64,000 bases of DNA from Sphingobacterium wenxiniae. GTDB taxonomy: Bacteria; Bacteroidota; Bacteroidia; Sphingobacteriales; Sphingobacteriaceae. The notes under the pieces are model-generated. The model saw only the letters and a list, made by a program, of their open reading frames with translations. It was not told the origin of the DNA and searched no databases. The DNA lies in the NCBI RefSeq assembly GCF_900116225.1, contig NZ_FOZZ01000009.1, positions 103,412 through 167,411 on the forward strand, in the 5' to 3' direction. The position numbers were made by a program, and so were the translations under genes. This document shows, piece after piece, positions 35,987-45,299 of this stretch (position 1 is the first letter of the stretch; each line of letters begins with the position of its first letter).

Positions 35987-37171
35987 ATGCTTGTACCGAC
36001 ATCGATAACCGAAGAGATACGCCGTTTGGGGATTGTCGTTGTTATACCGACCTATAATAACGAGAAAACCTTGAAACGGGTACTGGATGGTGTGCTATCC
36101 TACACAGCGGATATTATCGTTGTCAACGATGGTTCTACAGATGGTACCGCATCTATTCTTTCTGCTTATCCGCAAATCCATATTCTCCACTTCGATAAGA
36201 ACCAAGGAAAGGGAATGGCATTGCGCGCAGGTATCGCCGAGGCCCGTAAGCAAGGCTTTGATTATGCCATCAGTATCGATTCTGATGGACAGCATTACCC
36301 CGATGACCTACCTGTTTTTGTACAGGAGATAGCACAAAGTCAAAAACCAATCTTACTTATCGGTAGCCGAAATATGATGCAGGATTCGGTGCCGAAGAAA
36401 TCTTCTTTCGGTAACAAGTTTTCCAATTTCTGGTTTTGGTTTGAAACAGGGATAAAACTAACCGACACACAGTCCGGGTATAGAGCATACCCTTTGCAAG
36501 CCATTCCAAAGAAATTCTATACCAAAAAGTTCGAATTCGAAATAGAGATTATTGTGCGTTCCGCATGGAACGGCATTGCCGTGAAAAACGTTCCTGTTAA
36601 GGTTTTGTATGACCCTGCTGAGCGTGTTTCTCATTTTCGGCCGTTTAAAGATTTTACCCGTATCAGCATATTGAATACGGTTTTAGTTTTCTTGACCTTT
36701 TTCTACATCATTCCACGGAATTTCTTCCGTTCGTTCAAAAAAAAAAGTCTAACGGACTTTCTTAAAGAAAATATTCTGGGCAGTACCGATTCGCCAAAGA
36801 AAAAAGCGCTGTCCATTGGTTTGGGTGTTTTTATGGGTATAGCTCCGGTGTGGGGATTCCAAACTGCTCTTACTATCAGTCTTGCTGTTTTCCTAAGGCT
36901 TAATAAGGTTTTGGCATTTGCCTTCTCCAATATCAGTTTTGCACCTTTCATTCCAGTGGTCATCTATGCCTCATTGGTGGTTGGTAGTTGGGTGTATCCT
37001 TCTTCCCATACTTTTGCTTTGGAAGGCATCTCTTTGGAGATGATTAAGTCCCATGCTGTGCAATATATCGTTGGCAGTGTGCTTTTGGCAAGTTTTCTAT
37101 CCTTGTTGATAGGTTTTGGTAGCTATCTATGGATGAGAGGTCAGGAGCAAAAAACAATTTCTGCGGAATAA
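35987..37171 (+). CDS. GT2 glycosyltransferase fused to DUF2062
   Basis: 394 residues. Residues ~10-240 are a GT-A family 2 domain: VVVIPTYNNEKTLKRVLDGV, IVVNDGSTDGT, and the DxD-type SIDSDGQH. The C-terminal ~150 residues (KKKALSIGLGVFMGIAPVWG, then two further helices) are a DUF2062 membrane domain. The fusion puts a dolichol-phosphate-sugar-synthase-like enzyme at the membrane. The stop overlaps the start of the MMPL fusion (TAATG). Substrate unknown; a role in decorating the lipid product is inferred. Confidence 0.86.
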   Translation: MLVPTSITEEIRRLGIVVVIPTYNNEKTLKRVLDGVLSYTADIIVVNDGSTDGTASILSAYPQIHILHFDKNQGKGMALRAGIAEARKQGFDYAISIDSDGQHYPDDLPVFVQEIAQSQKPILLIGSRNMMQDSVPKKSSFGNKFSNFWFWFETGIKLTDTQSGYRAYPLQAIPKKFYTKKFEFEIEIIVRSAWNGIAVKNVPVKVLYDPAERVSHFRPFKDFTRISILNTVLVFLTFFYIIPRNFFRSFKKKSLTDFLKENILGSTDSPKKKALSIGLGVFMGIAPVWGFQTALTISLAVFLRLNKVLAFAFSNISFAPFIPVVIYASLVVGSWVYPSSHTFALEGISLEMIKSHAVQYIVGSVLLASFLSLLIGFGSYLWMRGQEQKTISAE

Positions 37172-40100
37172 TGGGAGAGCTTTTCTACCATATCTATGTT
37201 GCCATTCAAAGGCATAGAATCCCTGCCTGCTTATTGGCGTTACTGTTTTTGTTCGGCTGTGGTTTTATTGCGTCCAAACTACGATTTGAGGAGGATATCA
37301 CACAGATTATCCCGCAGAATGAACGTGGAGATAAAACAGCGAAAGTCCTGCAACAGATTAATTTTGCGGATAAATTGACGGTACTTATCTCCAAAGAGGA
37401 TACGGTGAATAAGGAAAGAATGGCTGAAGCAGCACAGACTTTTCTGGAAAAGATAGCGAAGGATAGTACGTATATACGTCGGGTTTCTGGACAGATTGGG
37501 CAAGAGGAGATGGCCTCCACCTATGATTTCGTCTATCAGCATTTGCCGCTTTTCTTGGACAGCATAGCCTATGTACAGATAGCGCAACAGACGCAGGACA
37601 GTGTGCTTCGGGAAAAGGTCGGGGAAAATTATCGAACCTTGATGTCGCCCACGGGATTTGTCATGGGGCAGTTCATTCAAAAGGACCCTTTGGGCTTGGC
37701 TTTGTTCGGCCTGCGTAGTTTACAAGCAGGTAGTGTCGGTGATAACTTCGTGCTATATGATGGTTTTATAGCGACGAAGGACACGACCCAACTTTTGCTG
37801 TTCCTTGACCCCGCTTTCGCGGGAGCTGACACGGAACACAACACGGCCTTGGTCGAACATCTCTATGCTGTTCGGGATTCCTTGCAGGCACAATTCCAAG
37901 AGGAGGTAACGCTTTCCTACTATGGAGCAGCATTCATTGCTGTCGCCAATGCCAAGCAGATTAAAGCGGATATTATGGCTACCGTGCTCATTTCTATGGC
38001 TGTCCTTATGCTTCTGCTTATCCTGTTCTACAAGAGGATTTACATTCCGCTTTTGGTCTTTATACCTACGGTGTTTGCCGCATTGTTTGCGGTAGCTTGT
38101 CTATATCTATATAAACCTGTTGTGTCGGCTATTTCGCTGAGTATTGCAGCGGTACTGGTGGGGATTACGATTGATTATGCACTGCATGTGCTTACCCACT
38201 TTAAGAAGTCCAACGACATAAAAGGCGTGTTCGAAGAACTGACTAAACCTATTCTGATGAGTGGAGCGACAAATGCTGTAGCTTTCCTGTGCTTGTTGTT
38301 TGTGCACTCTAAAGCGTTGGTAGATTTGGGCGTCTTTGCTTCTATCTGTATATTTTCCTCGGCTGTATTCACCTTGATTATCATTCCGCAACTCTATCGT
38401 CCAAAGAAGGTTCTTGCCCATAGTTCCATTATTGACCGAATAGCAGGCTTTCCTTTCGAACGAAGTAAGGTGCTAATAGCAGTTTGCGTGGTGCTGATAG
38501 TGTTAAGCTGTTTTAGCAGCGGCAAAGTTGGCTACAATAACAATATTGCGGATTTGAACTTTGTGCCAAGCGATATTAAAAAAGTAGAGAAACAGCTGGA
38601 TACGTTGATGAATACTTCTTCAAAATCGCTCTATGTGGTTGCCACTGGGCACTCTTTTGAGGAGGTGGCGCAACAGGCGGATTCGCTTGCCGATAAATTG
38701 GCAATAGCCGAAAGGTCAGATAGGATTCTTGATTATAGCGGATTGCATTATATTCCTTTGTCGCACCAAAGACAGGCAGAAAAAATAGCCTCATGGGACA
38801 GATTCTGGTCGCCTGATAAACAGCAACAAGTGAAAAATACGCTGATACAGGAAGGTGACAAATATGGCTTTGTTGCGGAAACCCATCAAGCGTTTTATAC
38901 GCTATTGACACAAAAGCAAACTCCGATATCCCTTGCGGATTTTGAATCATTGCAGTCCATCGGTATGTCTGATTTTATCGCCGAACGTGATGGTTTTTAT
39001 ACCCTATCTACATTGGTCAAGGTGGATGATGAGCAAAGGACGCCCTTTCTAAAGCAGATGGAAACAAATCCTTCCGTAGTGGTGATTGACCGGCAGAATC
39101 TCAATGAAACGTTCTTGGGGCAATTGCGTGACGATTTTAATAGATTGGTGGGCTATTCTTTTTTTGCGGTATTGTTTATTCTCTGGGTGTTTTTCAGGCG
39201 GATAGAACTGGTGTTGTTGAGCGCTATTCCAATCGGTTTGACAGGGTTGGTAACTGCTGGACTAATGGGGCTTTTTGGATTGGAATTTAATATTTTTTCG
39301 GCCATTGTATGTACCTTGGTCTTTGGGCATGGAGTAGATTTCAGTATCTTTATGACCGCGGCCCTGCAACGCCAATATACAACAGGTAAGGAAGAATTGC
39401 AGACCTACCGCACTTCTATCCTTCTGGCAGTGCTCACTACTGTACTGGCCATTGGCGCACTGATATTCGCCAAACATCCTGCACTGATATCCATATCTTC
39501 GGTATCCTTGATTGGTGTGTTTTCGGCAATCTTGATAACATTTGTATTTTACCCTATCTTATTTCGTTTTTTTATCAGCAATAGGGCTGTCCGCGGAAAA
39601 TCTCCTTTTACCATCCCCGTATTATTGTTTTCTCTTTTGCTTTTCACGTATTATGGATTAGGGTGTCTTGTCATTTCCTTTATAGGACGGGTGCTGTTGC
39701 GATTGGTGCCGATAGGGGAAAAGCGGAGAGATTGGTTCTTCCGCAAGAGCATGTCGGTATTTATGAAATCGGTTCTGTATTTCCACCCTTTGACCAAGAA
39801 TAAAACCATCAATGTGGAGAACGAGACCTTTCAACAACCTGCTGTTATTATTGCCAACCATAGCTCTTTCCTGGATACACTTTCCATGGGCATGTTGGCT
39901 CCCAAAGGAATTTTCTTGGTGAATGATTGGGTATGGAAATCTCCGATATTCGGTCGTGCTGTCCGTGCGCTCGGATTTTATCCTGTCAGTCAGGGCTTGG
40001 AAAATGGTTTGACGGAGTTGCGGGAAAAAGTTGCGCAGGGCTACTCCTTAATTGTTTTCCCCGAGGGTACCCGTTCGTATGACAATGTGTTGAAACGATT

Positions 40101-40824
40101 CCATAAAGGGGCTTTTTATCTGGCAGAACAGCTAAAATTGGATATTGTGCCTGTGCACCTGTTAGGAAATGGGGATGTATTACCGAAAGGGGATATCTTA
40201 ATCTTTAAGGGCAAGCTTACAGCGATTATTGATAAGCGCATAAAACATTCGGACACCTCATTCGGAACAGGATATAAAGAGCGTGCTAAAGCTATGGCCC
40301 GAAGGTTCAAACAGGATCATTATGCATGGCGCATGCGTGAGGAACAAGCGGACTATTTCAAGCATAAACTTGAGCTTGCTTATCTCTATAAAGATGAAAG
40401 CATCGTACAGGTATTGAAAAAGAGTCTAAAGGTCGGGTTGCCGTATTACCACAGGCTCCGTCCTTTCTTGAACGGACGGAGGGACTTGGTTCACCTGTCG
40501 GATAGCTTTGGAGAATTTGATTACCTACTTTCCTTACAGGATGGAACGCGGAAAATAACAGGGGTCATAACCGATATGGAGAAAAGGCAGCTGGCAGAAA
40601 GCATTTACTGGCAGAAGCTTCGTGCTGTGGTTTTTGTGGATAAGTTGGAAGAAGCCGTATCAGCTACCTTAGTACTATCCTTTATGATGGATGCAAAGGA
40701 TATTTCGCCCATAGCGTTGCAATCTTTTCAAGAAATATTTACATTTAAGAAGGAACCTATTTTAGTACAACAGGGCTGGAAGGAAGAAATGTTGGCAGAA
40801 CATATCTGGTGGTATAGCAAATGA
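37171..40824 (+). CDS. MMPL/RND exporter fused to PlsC-type acyltransferase
   Basis: 1217 residues from ATG 37171, which shares a base with the preceding stop; an upstream in-frame ATG at 37129 lies inside the GT2 gene and is unlikely. An N-terminal anchor (~14-35) and two sterol-sensing-like membrane blocks follow RND logic (GITIDYALH with Asp335/Tyr336; GHGVDFSIFM). From ~residue 820 an additional membrane helix leads into a PlsC acyltransferase with HX4D (His897-Asp902) and FPEGTRS (Glu965). A C-terminal ~170-residue domain is unassigned. It probably transports and acylates the polyene lipid. Confidence 0.86.
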   Translation: MGELFYHIYVAIQRHRIPACLLALLFLFGCGFIASKLRFEEDITQIIPQNERGDKTAKVLQQINFADKLTVLISKEDTVNKERMAEAAQTFLEKIAKDSTYIRRVSGQIGQEEMASTYDFVYQHLPLFLDSIAYVQIAQQTQDSVLREKVGENYRTLMSPTGFVMGQFIQKDPLGLALFGLRSLQAGSVGDNFVLYDGFIATKDTTQLLLFLDPAFAGADTEHNTALVEHLYAVRDSLQAQFQEEVTLSYYGAAFIAVANAKQIKADIMATVLISMAVLMLLLILFYKRIYIPLLVFIPTVFAALFAVACLYLYKPVVSAISLSIAAVLVGITIDYALHVLTHFKKSNDIKGVFEELTKPILMSGATNAVAFLCLLFVHSKALVDLGVFASICIFSSAVFTLIIIPQLYRPKKVLAHSSIIDRIAGFPFERSKVLIAVCVVLIVLSCFSSGKVGYNNNIADLNFVPSDIKKVEKQLDTLMNTSSKSLYVVATGHSFEEVAQQADSLADKLAIAERSDRILDYSGLHYIPLSHQRQAEKIASWDRFWSPDKQQQVKNTLIQEGDKYGFVAETHQAFYTLLTQKQTPISLADFESLQSIGMSDFIAERDGFYTLSTLVKVDDEQRTPFLKQMETNPSVVVIDRQNLNETFLGQLRDDFNRLVGYSFFAVLFILWVFFRRIELVLLSAIPIGLTGLVTAGLMGLFGLEFNIFSAIVCTLVFGHGVDFSIFMTAALQRQYTTGKEELQTYRTSILLAVLTTVLAIGALIFAKHPALISISSVSLIGVFSAILITFVFYPILFRFFISNRAVRGKSPFTIPVLLFSLLLFTYYGLGCLVISFIGRVLLRLVPIGEKRRDWFFRKSMSVFMKSVLYFHPLTKNKTINVENETFQQPAVIIANHSSFLDTLSMGMLAPKGIFLVNDWVWKSPIFGRAVRALGFYPVSQGLENGLTELREKVAQGYSLIVFPEGTRSYDNVLKRFHKGAFYLAEQLKLDIVPVHLLGNGDVLPKGDILIFKGKLTAIIDKRIKHSDTSFGTGYKERAKAMARRFKQDHYAWRMREEQADYFKHKLELAYLYKDESIVQVLKKSLKVGLPYYHRLRPFLNGRRDLVHLSDSFGEFDYLLSLQDGTRKITGVITDMEKRQLAESIYWQKLRAVVFVDKLEEAVSATLVLSFMMDAKDISPIALQSFQEIFTFKKEPILVQQGWKEEMLAEHIWWYSK

Positions 40825-42350
40825 GCAAGCAAATAGATAAATACGATGTTGGGGTCATTGGGAGTGGCTTAGGGGGCTTAGTCTCGGCAGTCATCATGGC
40901 CAAGGCAGGTCGAAAAGTCTGTGTGCTGGAAAAGAACAACCAGTTTGGGGGAAATTTACAGACCTTTTCTCGGAATAAAAAAATATTTGACACTGGGGTA
41001 CATTATCTTGGTGGACTGGACGAAGGACAGAATCTCCATCAATATTTTACTTATCTGGGCATTATGTCAGACCTGCGGTTAGAACGTATGGAAGAGGTTT
41101 ATGACCGCGTGTACATCGGCAAGGAAGCGATAGGCTACCCTTTGTCCCAAGGTTATGATGCTTTTGTCGAGAATCTGGTGAAATATTTCCCTACGGAGAG
41201 GCAAGCGCTGGAACGTTATGTGGAAGATTTGCAACGCGTCTGTGCTTCTTATCCACTTTACCATCTAACAGCGATGGATCAGCTGGAAAAGCAGGGCGTT
41301 GACTACTCCGTAAAAGACTACCTGGAAAGGTTAACCTCGAATAGAAGACTACGAACGGTTCTTTTGGGAAATAACTTCCTTTACGCAGGAAAGGCTGAAA
41401 GCACGCCCTTTTATGTACATGCCTTGACGGTCAATTCGTATATACAGAGTGCCTATCGGTGTGTACAAGGCGGAAGCCAGATTAGTAAGTTGTTGGTGCG
41501 CCAACTACGTCAATTGGGAGGAGAAGCCTACACGCGGCATCGTGTGTCGGGTTGTGAAATAGCCGATGGGAAAATAAAGGCGGTGGAAACGGATATTGGG
41601 AAAAAGGTGGAAGCAGACTTGTTTATCAGTAATGTAGACCCCAAATGTTTCTTGGATACTGTTGGTAGGGAACATTTTAGAAAGGTCTACTATGAACGCA
41701 TACAGCGAATGTCTGTGACGACCTCATCGTTTAGTGTACACTTGGTGCTGAAAGAAAAGAGAGTTCCCTATGCTGGCGAGAACATCTTTTACCATAGCGA
41801 TGAGGCATCTGTATGGGACGGACCTGCTTATAAGAAAACAGACTGGCCAAATATGTTTATGCTCTCCATGACTGAAGATGCAAACCATGAGGGCTTTGCC
41901 GATACCGTAACGATCCTCAGTTATATGGATTTTGAAGAAGTGAGAATATGGGATACGACTTTCAATACGGTCGTGCATCCTTCTGGACGAGGTCAGGAAT
42001 ATATCCGTTTTAAGGAGCATCGCATGCAGGTGTTGGTGGAAAGTGCAGAAGACTATGTCTCAGGATTACGGGAGGCTGTAGCTTATAGTTACACTTCTAC
42101 ACCTTTGTCTTTTCGCGATTATATCGGCTCGGCAGAAGGGAGTTTATATGGGCCTGTCAAGGATGTTCAAGATGCTATGGGGAGCTTTATTTCACCAAAA
42201 ACCAAGATTGAGAATCTCTACTTGACTGGACAGCATGTCAATATGCATGGTATTCTCGGGGTGACCATCGGTGCTGTGGCGACCTGCGGTGAAATATTGG
42301 GGAAAGAACAGTTATTGAACAGTATAAAGCGGGAACTTAATGCGTTATAG
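40821..42350 (+). CDS. FAD-dependent oxidoreductase, phytoene-desaturase/CrtISO-like
   Basis: 509 residues. The N-terminal dinucleotide-binding fold is VIGSGLGGLVSAVIMAKAG followed by VCVLEKNNQFGGNLQTFSR. The C terminus carries the FAD-contact region GQHVNMHGILGVTIGAVATC, as in carotenoid desaturases and isomerases. Overlaps the previous gene by 4 bp and the next by 11 bp. In this cluster it may oxidise or isomerise the polyene chain; the substrate is inferred from context only. Confidence 0.88.
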   Translation: MSKQIDKYDVGVIGSGLGGLVSAVIMAKAGRKVCVLEKNNQFGGNLQTFSRNKKIFDTGVHYLGGLDEGQNLHQYFTYLGIMSDLRLERMEEVYDRVYIGKEAIGYPLSQGYDAFVENLVKYFPTERQALERYVEDLQRVCASYPLYHLTAMDQLEKQGVDYSVKDYLERLTSNRRLRTVLLGNNFLYAGKAESTPFYVHALTVNSYIQSAYRCVQGGSQISKLLVRQLRQLGGEAYTRHRVSGCEIADGKIKAVETDIGKKVEADLFISNVDPKCFLDTVGREHFRKVYYERIQRMSVTTSSFSVHLVLKEKRVPYAGENIFYHSDEASVWDGPAYKKTDWPNMFMLSMTEDANHEGFADTVTILSYMDFEEVRIWDTTFNTVVHPSGRGQEYIRFKEHRMQVLVESAEDYVSGLREAVAYSYTSTPLSFRDYIGSAEGSLYGPVKDVQDAMGSFISPKTKIENLYLTGQHVNMHGILGVTIGAVATCGEILGKEQLLNSIKRELNAL

Positions 42351-44004
42351 TTTACTGTCGGTCGTCGTTCTATTTTTCTTCGGTGCCTGTTCGGGACCTA
42401 AGTTGCTGAAAAAGTATCCGCATCTGCGTGATTTGTCTACAGATTCCTTGTCCTGCCATGTGGATGCTGATACGTTAAGGACTGTAGGAGAAGATTATCT
42501 GGTCAGGAATACCGCAGGAAACTGGGAGCTATATGTTTCTGGAGAACCTTGGTCAATAGGGCTAAAGAAAGGGTTGTTGTCTGGTGACTTGTTCACCTAT
42601 CAGCATGATGTTTTCGTTAACAAACTCTTGGAAGATGTGCCTTCTGTATCCAAACGACGCTGGATTATGCGGTTTATGCGCTGGTATAATCGCCATTTGG
42701 AAGATTATATACCCGAAGAATATCTGACTGAAATTTATGCCTTATCGACATCTCTGAGAGACGTCTCGGATGGCTTGGGAGTGAATGGTTATCAGCGCAC
42801 ACTTTGGATGCACGGCGCACATGACTTGGGCCATGTTTTGCAGGATTTGGCTATTGTAGGTTGCTCTTCTTTTGCGGTTTGGGGTGATAAGTCTGCCGAT
42901 GGGAAATTGTTAATTGCCCGTAATCTTGATTTTTACTTCAACGATGCCTTTGCAGAGAATAAGATGGTGTATTTTGTACGACCAGAAAGCGGTATCCCAT
43001 TTATGTCGGTTTCGTGGGCAGGTATGGTTGGTGTGCTTTCTGGAATGAATCAAGAAGGCTTAACGGTAACTATGAACGCAGGGAAATCATCTATTCCACT
43101 ATCGGCTAAAACACCGATTTCCATTGTCGCTCGGGAGATGCTACAATATGCATCCAATCTTGATGAAGCCATAGCTATTGCTAAACGTATGCCTGTCTTT
43201 GTTTCCGAATCACTTATGGTCGGAAGTGCAAAGGATAACAAGGCTATGCTGATAGAATTGTCACCAAAGAAAATCGATTTTTATGAGGTAGACAATAATG
43301 CCTTGGTCTGTACCAACCATTTTCAAAGCGTGTCGTATGTTGATGACAAGCGTAATCAGAAACATATTGCTGAAAGCCATTCGTTATATAGATATGAACG
43401 TTTGAATGAGTTATTATCTCAAAACGAACATGTATCTGTGACCGATGCGGTAAATATCTTACGGAATAGGCATGGGCATGGTGACAGCACATTGGGGATG
43501 GGCAATGATAAGAGTCTGAATCACCTATTGGCACATCATAGTATAGTTTTTCAGCCAGTAGATAAACGGGTGTATGTTTCAAGCGGTGCTGGCCAGATGG
43601 GAAGTTTTACAGCATACGATTTGGACGAGGTGTTTGGTGGTGATTGGCGTGAACATCGTTCCTTTGGCATTGATTCGTTGGCTATTCCAGCGGATAGCTT
43701 TTTGCAAACGGAGCAGTATGCGAACTTCCAAGCGTTTAAGCAACGCACGGAAATTCTATGGGAGCAGTTGCAAGAGGGAGAACAGCATGTAACTAAGGAA
43801 GAATTACAGCATTATGTGGAATTAAATCCGGACCTCTGGCTGGGGTATTATATTGCGGGAAGATTTTTTTATCTTCAACAGGATTATGGAGAAGCTTTAC
43901 GTAGCTTTGAAAGAGCCTTGTCGAAGGTTATCCCTACAGCGGATATGAAGTTGGATATTGAAAAATATAGGAATAGAGCAGAAAAGAAATGGAAAAAGCG
44001 GTAG
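42340..44004 (+). CDS. C45-type acyltransferase/hydrolase lipoprotein (Ntn fold)
   Basis: 554 residues with a lipoprotein signal (MRYSLLSVVVLFFFGAC). The N-terminal-nucleophile hydrolase core resembles acyl-CoA:6-APA acyltransferase/C45 peptidases, with the candidate nucleophile Cys175 in IVGCSSFAVWG and following LIARNLDFYF and MNQEGLTVTMNAG. These enzymes mature by cleaving before the Cys. The C-terminal 100 residues are TPR-like (LRSFERALSKVIPTADMK). Embedded in the cluster with overlaps on both sides; it could transfer or remove an acyl group on the exported lipid. Confidence 0.8.
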   Translation: MRYSLLSVVVLFFFGACSGPKLLKKYPHLRDLSTDSLSCHVDADTLRTVGEDYLVRNTAGNWELYVSGEPWSIGLKKGLLSGDLFTYQHDVFVNKLLEDVPSVSKRRWIMRFMRWYNRHLEDYIPEEYLTEIYALSTSLRDVSDGLGVNGYQRTLWMHGAHDLGHVLQDLAIVGCSSFAVWGDKSADGKLLIARNLDFYFNDAFAENKMVYFVRPESGIPFMSVSWAGMVGVLSGMNQEGLTVTMNAGKSSIPLSAKTPISIVAREMLQYASNLDEAIAIAKRMPVFVSESLMVGSAKDNKAMLIELSPKKIDFYEVDNNALVCTNHFQSVSYVDDKRNQKHIAESHSLYRYERLNELLSQNEHVSVTDAVNILRNRHGHGDSTLGMGNDKSLNHLLAHHSIVFQPVDKRVYVSSGAGQMGSFTAYDLDEVFGGDWREHRSFGIDSLAIPADSFLQTEQYANFQAFKQRTEILWEQLQEGEQHVTKEELQHYVELNPDLWLGYYIAGRFFYLQQDYGEALRSFERALSKVIPTADMKLDIEKYRNRAEKKWKKR

Positions 44005-45284
44005 CTATGGAGCGAAGGACGGCAGCAGAAATTAAAGCTTATCAAGAACAGCTTTTGCAGGAGCAGTTGCGGTATTTGCAGCAACACTCGCCCTATTATC
44101 AAAGACTTTTTGCTTCCCATCAAATTGATGTAGCGTCTATTAAGACGCTGGAAGATTTGCTACGGCTTCCCACAACGAGCAAAAACGACATACAGCAGTA
44201 TAATGCTGACTTTTTCTGTGTGGATAAAGAACATATTGTTGACTACTGCGCCACTTCGGGAACTTTAGGCACACCTGTAACTTTTGGGCTAACCGAAAAC
44301 GACTTGGAGCGACTGGCATATAACGAGATGCGCTCTTTTCAGACCATTGGTGTGCAAAAAGGTGATTTGGTACAGTTAATGACCACAATGGACCGTCGGT
44401 TTATGGCAGGCTTAGCCTATTTCTTAGGATTGCGCAAGCTTGGAGCAGGAGTGTTGCGAGTTGGTTCAGGAGTGCCACAGATGCAGTGGGACGCTATACT
44501 GCTACATAAACCGAAGTTTCTGATAGCGGTACCTTCATTTCTTCTCAAAATGATTGAGTATGCAGAGTTGCATGGGATTGATTATCGGCATTGTAGTGTG
44601 GAGGCTGTATTATGTATCGGCGAGTCCCTGCGTGACCAATACTTCCAGGATAGTCTGTTAACGCAACGTATCCTCTCTAAATGGCCGTTAAAACTCTACT
44701 CCACTTATGCCTCTACAGAGATGGGCTCGGCGTTCACAGAGTGTGGTATGTTCAAAGGAGGGCATGTTCACGAGGATTTGGTGATTACGGAGGTTCTGGA
44801 TGAAAACGAACAGCCCGTGGATGAGGGTGAAAGTGGAGAGTTGGTGGTTACGACCTTGGGGATAGAGGGTGTTCCACTATTGCGTTTCAAGACGGGTGAT
44901 ATTGTACGTCGTTTTATAGAACCTTGTGCTTGTGGTCGAAATACATACCGCATTGGACCGGTAGAAGGACGGAAGCAACAAATGGTCAAGTATAAAGGAA
45001 CTACGTTATACCCGCCCGCAATGCATGATTTGTTGGCAGGTTTTGCACAGATTGAACATCATGTTATTGAGATATCCCATAATGAAATCGGGACAGATGA
45101 AATTGTCATCTACTTAGCTTCTAAAGAAGCTTCGGAGACGTTGTTGAGCGAAATCAAGGATTACTTTCGGGCAAAACTCCGTGTTACCCCACGTGTGGAA
45201 TGGCGAGAGGTGGAAGAATTGCAAAAGGTTATCTTTAATCCACTTAGTCGGAAACCGATTACTTTTGTGGATAAGAGGGGGTAG
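43989..45284 (+). CDS. PaaK-like AMP-forming acyl-CoA ligase
   Basis: 431 residues of the phenylacetate-CoA ligase class. The phosphate loop is CATSGTLGTPVTFG, the adenylate-binding motif YASTEMGSAFTEC, and LRFKTGDIVRRF plus the C-terminal ANL domain (RVTPRVEWREVEEL) complete the fold. The start at 43989 overlaps the previous gene by 16 bp; ATG 44007 would give a 2-bp gap. It would activate an aromatic or fatty carboxylate for loading or coupling. Last gene of the cluster, ending 15 bp from the convergent helicase with no visible terminator. Confidence 0.87.
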   Translation: MEKAVAMERRTAAEIKAYQEQLLQEQLRYLQQHSPYYQRLFASHQIDVASIKTLEDLLRLPTTSKNDIQQYNADFFCVDKEHIVDYCATSGTLGTPVTFGLTENDLERLAYNEMRSFQTIGVQKGDLVQLMTTMDRRFMAGLAYFLGLRKLGAGVLRVGSGVPQMQWDAILLHKPKFLIAVPSFLLKMIEYAELHGIDYRHCSVEAVLCIGESLRDQYFQDSLLTQRILSKWPLKLYSTYASTEMGSAFTECGMFKGGHVHEDLVITEVLDENEQPVDEGESGELVVTTLGIEGVPLLRFKTGDIVRRFIEPCACGRNTYRIGPVEGRKQQMVKYKGTTLYPPAMHDLLAGFAQIEHHVIEISHNEIGTDEIVIYLASKEASETLLSEIKDYFRAKLRVTPRVEWREVEELQKVIFNPLSRKPITFVDKRG

Positions 45285-45299
45285 AAATATTTCTCTTCC

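Noticed and set aside
36989..37171. Start of the MMPL fusion at ATG 37129
   Set aside because: It would place 14 extra residues inside the GT2-DUF2062 gene; ATG 37171 at the TAATG junction is the natural coupled start.
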